NCBI GenBank assembly: GCA_945861195.1
Contig: CAMATS010000105.1
Coordinates: 1 to 7,279, forward strand
Direction of reading: 5' to 3'
Length of the DNA: 7,279 nucleotides
Origin: Rhodoferax sp. OV413
GTDB taxonomy: Bacteria; Pseudomonadota; Gammaproteobacteria; Burkholderiales; Burkholderiaceae_C
The notes under the pieces were generated by a model. The model did no database searches and was not told the origin of the DNA. It worked only from the letters and a program-made list of their open reading frames with translations. Shown piece after piece: positions 6,486 to 7,279 of this stretch. Position numbers and translations under genes: made by a program. The first letter of the stretch is position 1. Every line of letters begins with the position of its first letter.

Positions 6486-7279
6486 GGCAAGCCTCCTTTA
6501 GACTGCAGCGCCTGTTCAATCTCATGCTGCGCTGCATCCCACTGCACTGAAAAGCGGCGCAATACCGGCCTGAACACCAGGCCGGCTGCAATCAACAAGC
6601 CAAAGGCGCCCAGCCAATAACGCGGCAAACTGGTGTCAAGCTGCAAACCCAAAAACAGCAGCATGGGGCCCACGGAGCCACCCAACTGGCGGTGGTAGAC
6701 CATCTCGATGAGGGCAAATGCGACCACCAGCACCACGCTGCCCGCCCCGAGCAGGGCGGCATAAGCTGGCAACAAGCGACCCAGCTTGCGCCAGCGGGCC
6801 ATTTGCAGGTTCATCATGATGAGGCTGGCAAGACCGCCGGGCGCGAACATCACCATCAACAAAAACAGCAGGCCCAGATACAGCAACCATGCCTTGGTGA
6901 TTTCGCTGAGCAGCACAAAAGCCAGCACCATCAAGACGGCGCCAAGAATAGGACCAAAAAAGAAGGTGGCGCCGCCGAGGAAGGTGAACAGCAAGTAGGC
7001 GCCCGAGCGCGCTGCGCCCACCACCTCGGCCGTGACGATCTCAAAGGTCAGCGCGCCGAGCCCACCCGAAATTCCGGCAAAAAAGCCGGCAATGATGAAG
7101 GCGGTGTAACGCACCCGCTGCGGGTTGTAGCCAATGAACTCCACCCGCTCCGGGTTGTCGCGCACCGCATTGAGCATGCGCCCCAGCGGCGTTTGGGTGA
7201 ATGCGTACATCAGCAGCACCGACACCAGGGTGTAGGCCGCAATCAGGTAGTACACCTGAATAGCCGGCCCAAAGCTGAT
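6482..7279 (-). CDS. livM: Liv-type ABC importer permease LivM, 5' end cut by window edge
   Basis: Integral inner-membrane subunit forming the translocation path with LivH. The frame is open from base 7279 (ISFGPAIQVYY...), giving 265 visible residues; the GTG at 7255 is an internal valine, not a start. The family hallmark TPLGRMLNAVRDNPERVEFIG (visible residues about 30-50) is present, followed by hydrophobic segments near 59-77, 94-127 and 130-146, and the usual closing motif FAPGGL (145-150). LivM proteins often end soon after this; here about 115 residues follow, with two more hydrophobic stretches (about 168-192 and 222-236) and a charged tail ending EIEQALQSKGGLP. Roughly the N-terminal third to half of the protein should lie beyond the window, together presumably with livH and a periplasmic binding protein. 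The stop overlaps the livG start as ATGA. Confidence 0.92.
   Translation of the reverse strand: MSFGPAIQVYYLIAAYTLVSVLLMYAFTQTPLGRMLNAVRDNPERVEFIGYNPQRVRYTAFIIAGFFAGISGGLGALTFEIVTAEVVGAARSGAYLLFTFLGGATFFFGPILGAVLMVLAFVLLSEITKAWLLYLGLLFLLMVMFAPGGLASLIMMNLQMARWRKLGRLLPAYAALLGAGSVVLVVAFALIEMVYHRQLGGSVGPMLLFLGLQLDTSLPRYWLGAFGLLIAAGLVFRPVLRRFSVQWDAAQHEIEQALQSKGGLP
6492..6499 (-). promoter_or_regulatory. strong ribosome binding site of livG inside livM
   Basis: AAAGGAGG on the minus strand, six bases before the livG ATG at 6485 and within the last livM codons. It is the best Shine-Dalgarno match in the window and suggests LivG translation does not depend only on coupling to livM. Confidence 0.75.

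Noticed and set aside
7253..7255. GTG as the start codon of the permease
   Set aside because: The frame continues open upstream to the window edge with LivM-like sequence, and the visible part is only the C-terminal portion of a normal LivM.

Overview
The window looks like a chromosomal segment of a GC-rich betaproteobacterium, most likely Comamonadaceae (Rhodoferax/Polaromonas/Acidovorax-like). This rests on codon use, the style of the Liv-type ABC transporter proteins, and a short palindromic repeat of a kind I associate with such genomes. All six genes lie on the minus strand, so transcription runs from high to low coordinates. Both window edges cut genes: the 5' part of livM (right edge) and the 3' part of an acyl-CoA dehydrogenase gene (left edge) are missing.

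Right part (7279-4942): the end of a branched-chain-amino-acid-type (HAAT family) ABC importer, livM-livG-livF, tightly packed. livM and livG overlap by ATGA, and only two bases separate livG and livF. The two ATPase subunits are unusual. LivF has arginine instead of the Walker A lysine, and LivG has a degraded signature motif (LTYAE). In the head-to-tail ATPase dimer these two changes should fall in the same ATP site, leaving one canonical and one degenerate site. LivM has a C-terminal extension of roughly 100 residues with two extra hydrophobic segments.

Middle (4941-4780): a 162-bp gap that looks like a real control region. It holds a TACAAT -10 box, a perfect 14-bp TetR-type palindrome placed at the predicted transcription start, and further upstream two overlapping palindromes with repeated AACTGTCT elements.

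Left part (4779-1): a beta-oxidation cluster. It encodes a 699-aa enoyl-CoA hydratase/3-hydroxyacyl-CoA dehydrogenase fusion, a 391-aa thiolase, and an acyl-CoA dehydrogenase of the long type (474 codons visible). Catalytic residues are visible in all three. A short dispersed-type palindromic repeat sits between the thiolase and dehydrogenase genes.

Together the genes suggest import of a carboxylic acid or related compound by a Liv-type transporter, then oxidation of its CoA thioester: dehydrogenase, hydratase, hydroxyacyl dehydrogenase, thiolase. No CoA ligase, substrate-binding protein or regulator is inside the window, so the substrate cannot be named. There are no RNA genes, CRISPR arrays, insertion sequences or signs of recent transfer. 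Most of the window is ordinary metabolic DNA; the degenerate ATPase pair and the control region are the parts worth a second look.
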